Source: Pedobacter montanisoli (GTDB lineage: Bacteria; Bacteroidota; Bacteroidia; Sphingobacteriales; Sphingobacteriaceae). From it: DNA of 64,000 nucleotides. Position 1 is the stretch's first letter, and each line of letters starts with the position of its first letter. Positions 62,724-64,000 of this stretch are shown here, piece after piece. Below the pieces are notes generated by a model. The model saw only the letters and a program-made list of their open reading frames with translations, was not told the origin of the DNA and did not search any database. A program made the position numbers and the translations under genes. The stretch covers positions 62,001 to 126,000 of the forward strand of contig NZ_JALGBH010000002.1 in assembly GCF_022809115.1 (NCBI RefSeq), given 5' to 3'.

Positions 62724-64000
62724 TTATTTTCTGAGCAGTTCTATTTGTTTAATCGCATTGCTGTTCTTTGGATCAAATTTTAGCGATTGCTCATAATTAT
62801 AGATGGCCAGTGCTTTATGACCTCCATTTTGGTAGGCTTCGGCCAGGCTATCGTAAGCATTACCGCTTTTAGGATAGAGGTACACATTCAGTTTAAAAAT
62901 TTCCAACGCTTCGGCAGGTTTCTTTTGCGATACCAACAGATAACCCCAGGCATTGACTTCATTTTCGGCAAGTGTATAATCTGCATTCTTTTTCTTTTCG
63001 GCCTTAACCATTTCAATTGCATGGGCAAAGCCTTTTTCAAGTAATTTACTTCTCAATCGCTGTATAGCAGGAGGGAGACCAAAACCATTTTCAGCGAGCA
63101 TCCCGGGTACAAAATGACCTGCAATTTCATCCATAAAACTTTCAGGGCTAGAACCTTGCATATTGCTAAGTACAATTACAGTCAGATCGTCTTGCGGGTA
63201 AACAAATATAGCAGAACGTCCACCGCCGATAGGGGCCAGGGCAGGATGTGCCTCACGTTGAGCAACCGGCCAGCCCAAAGCATAACCGTTTAACATGGTA
63301 CTAAATCCGGCGATTTTTCCGTTGTTCAATATAGTAGGTTTCCAAAGTGTTTGCAAGCTGTTTTTCTGTAGCAATTTGCCAGCTTGCAGCGCAATGATCC
63401 ATTTGGCCAGTTCCTCCGCGTTTGAGTTCATTCCGGCAGCCGTACGTAAAAACGGAGGTACTTCTTCAAAAACATTCCCGATTTCCCTGGTACGGATAGT
63501 TTTTCCATCTACCTTATGAAAAAAAGTATAGCTTCTTGCCTGTTGCCTGATCACAGTATGTGCATCGCCAAAGCAGGTGGTTTTTAATGCTGCGGCATCT
63601 AATTGCTTTTCTTGTATAAACTGGGCAAAAGGTTTTCCGCTCAACTTATCTATAATTTTTCCGATGAGCAGGTAATTGGTCTGGTTGTAGCTGAAACTTT
63701 CGCCGGGTTTAAATTGCATGGGCATCGTTTGTACGTTTTTCCATGCCGTTTTTTCCTCGCCTTCAGGCACAGGCTCATCTCCAAAAATTTCGGGTAACCC
63801 AGATTGGTGGCTCAGCAATTGTTTAATTTTTACCGCTTGCCACGCCCCAGGCAAACTATCTAAATAAGCGGAAACCGGTTTTTCCAGATCCAGTTTTCCC
63901 TGCTCAACCAATTGCATGACGGCTACACCTACAAAAGCTTTGGTAATAGAGTTAATGGGGAACAAAGTATGCTGATTTACGCTAATCGAATCCTGAATAT
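62724..64000 (-). CDS. Beta-lactamase-family serine hydrolase with TPR tail, 5' end outside window
   Basis: The frame is open to the right edge. The visible part of the S12 domain has the SxxK motif FPINSITKAFVG (catalytic Ser and Lys). The second motif reads YNQ (FSYNQTNYLL) where YxN is usual, and the third is GGGRSAIFVYPQDDL rather than a KTG-type box. A TPR-like helical region fills the last ~110 residues (SGNAYDSLAEAYQNGGHKALAIYNYEQSLKFDPKN). Related proteins are esterases or D-amino-peptidases rather than true beta-lactamases. The ASCH-like gene follows 11 bp later. Confidence 0.88.
   Translation of the reverse strand, partial: IQDSISVNQHTLFPINSITKAFVGVAVMQLVEQGKLDLEKPVSAYLDSLPGAWQAVKIKQLLSHQSGLPEIFGDEPVPEGEEKTAWKNVQTMPMQFKPGESFSYNQTNYLLIGKIIDKLSGKPFAQFIQEKQLDAAALKTTCFGDAHTVIRQQARSYTFFHKVDGKTIRTREIGNVFEEVPPFLRTAAGMNSNAEELAKWIIALQAGKLLQKNSLQTLWKPTILNNGKIAGFSTMLNGYALGWPVAQREAHPALAPIGGGRSAIFVYPQDDLTVIVLSNMQGSSPESFMDEIAGHFVPGMLAENGFGLPPAIQRLRSKLLEKGFAHAIEMVKAEKKKNADYTLAENEVNAWGYLLVSQKKPAEALEIFKLNVYLYPKSGNAYDSLAEAYQNGGHKALAIYNYEQSLKFDPKNSNAIKQIELLRK

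Overview
The window looks like chromosome of a Sphingobacteriaceae-type Bacteroidota, most likely Pedobacter or a close relative. The basis is a SusC/SusD pair behind a FecR-type anti-sigma gene, many lipoproteins, -7 promoter elements of the Bacteroidota form TAnnTTTG (two of them with a well-spaced TTTG at -33), no Shine-Dalgarno pattern at starts, AT-rich sequence, and the ftsX-DUF3098-uppP-truB gene order. I see no rRNA, tRNA, CRISPR array, integrase or classical insertion sequence.

Layout. 1-7.2 kb: FecR C-terminus, SusC with STN domain, SusD, then two S51 (cyanophycinase-like) peptidases, which together look like an uptake-and-degradation locus for a peptide-like polymer rather than a glycan. 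7.2-18.2 kb: small lipoprotein, sucD, msrB, an ECF sigma factor, uvrA, a LysE exporter, a DUF2157-like membrane protein and a KefB-type antiporter. 18.2-22.8 kb: a tight minus-strand cluster ftsX, DUF3098, uppP, truB, yitT-like, ribF. 23-34.6 kb: secreted HExxH protein, leuS, GH-A-like lipoprotein, TonB-dependent receptor, NlpE-like, HEAT-repeat protein, methyltransferase and TlpA-like thioredoxin. 34.7-42.8 kb: LytS/LytR-type two-component pair, aguB, a four-helix-bundle protein, aguA, a GIY-YIG protein, fabG, eno, divIC. 42.8-55 kb: TRIC-type channel, VWA-like membrane protein, L,D-transpeptidase, FMN reductase, ABC-2 exporter, two SRPBCC proteins, GlxA-type and membrane AraC regulators, unknown secreted proteins, carA. 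55-64 kb: panB, rluA-type synthase, a Crp/Fnr regulator divergent from a HAD phosphatase and a CAT-like acetyltransferase, then repeat-rich ground with orphan genes, an ASCH-like protein and a truncated beta-lactamase-family protein.

The most unusual signal is a family of 7-bp-periodic arrays. They bracket the four-helix-bundle gene inside the agu operon, lie in frame inside ribF and leuS, extend the aguA N-terminus, and fill the gap at 62.05-62.2 kb. At agu, leuS and ribF the left and right arrays are in inverted orientation. This suggests a mobile element with heptad-repeat ends, with the four-helix-bundle gene as cargo or engine and gene-less derivatives in ribF and leuS. That is inference from four loci. 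A second, independent association is the GIY-YIG gene, flanked on both sides by a palindromic CCTGAG/TCGAAGG repeat that recurs elsewhere in the window. Between 57 and 61.5 kb there are several further palindromic repeat families, including a perfect 45-bp direct repeat that brackets one orphan gene and supplies its stop codon.

Functional links: the S51 peptidases would release aspartate/arginine-type products, and aguA/aguB turn agmatine into putrescine, but the two loci are 30 kb apart and any connection is speculation.
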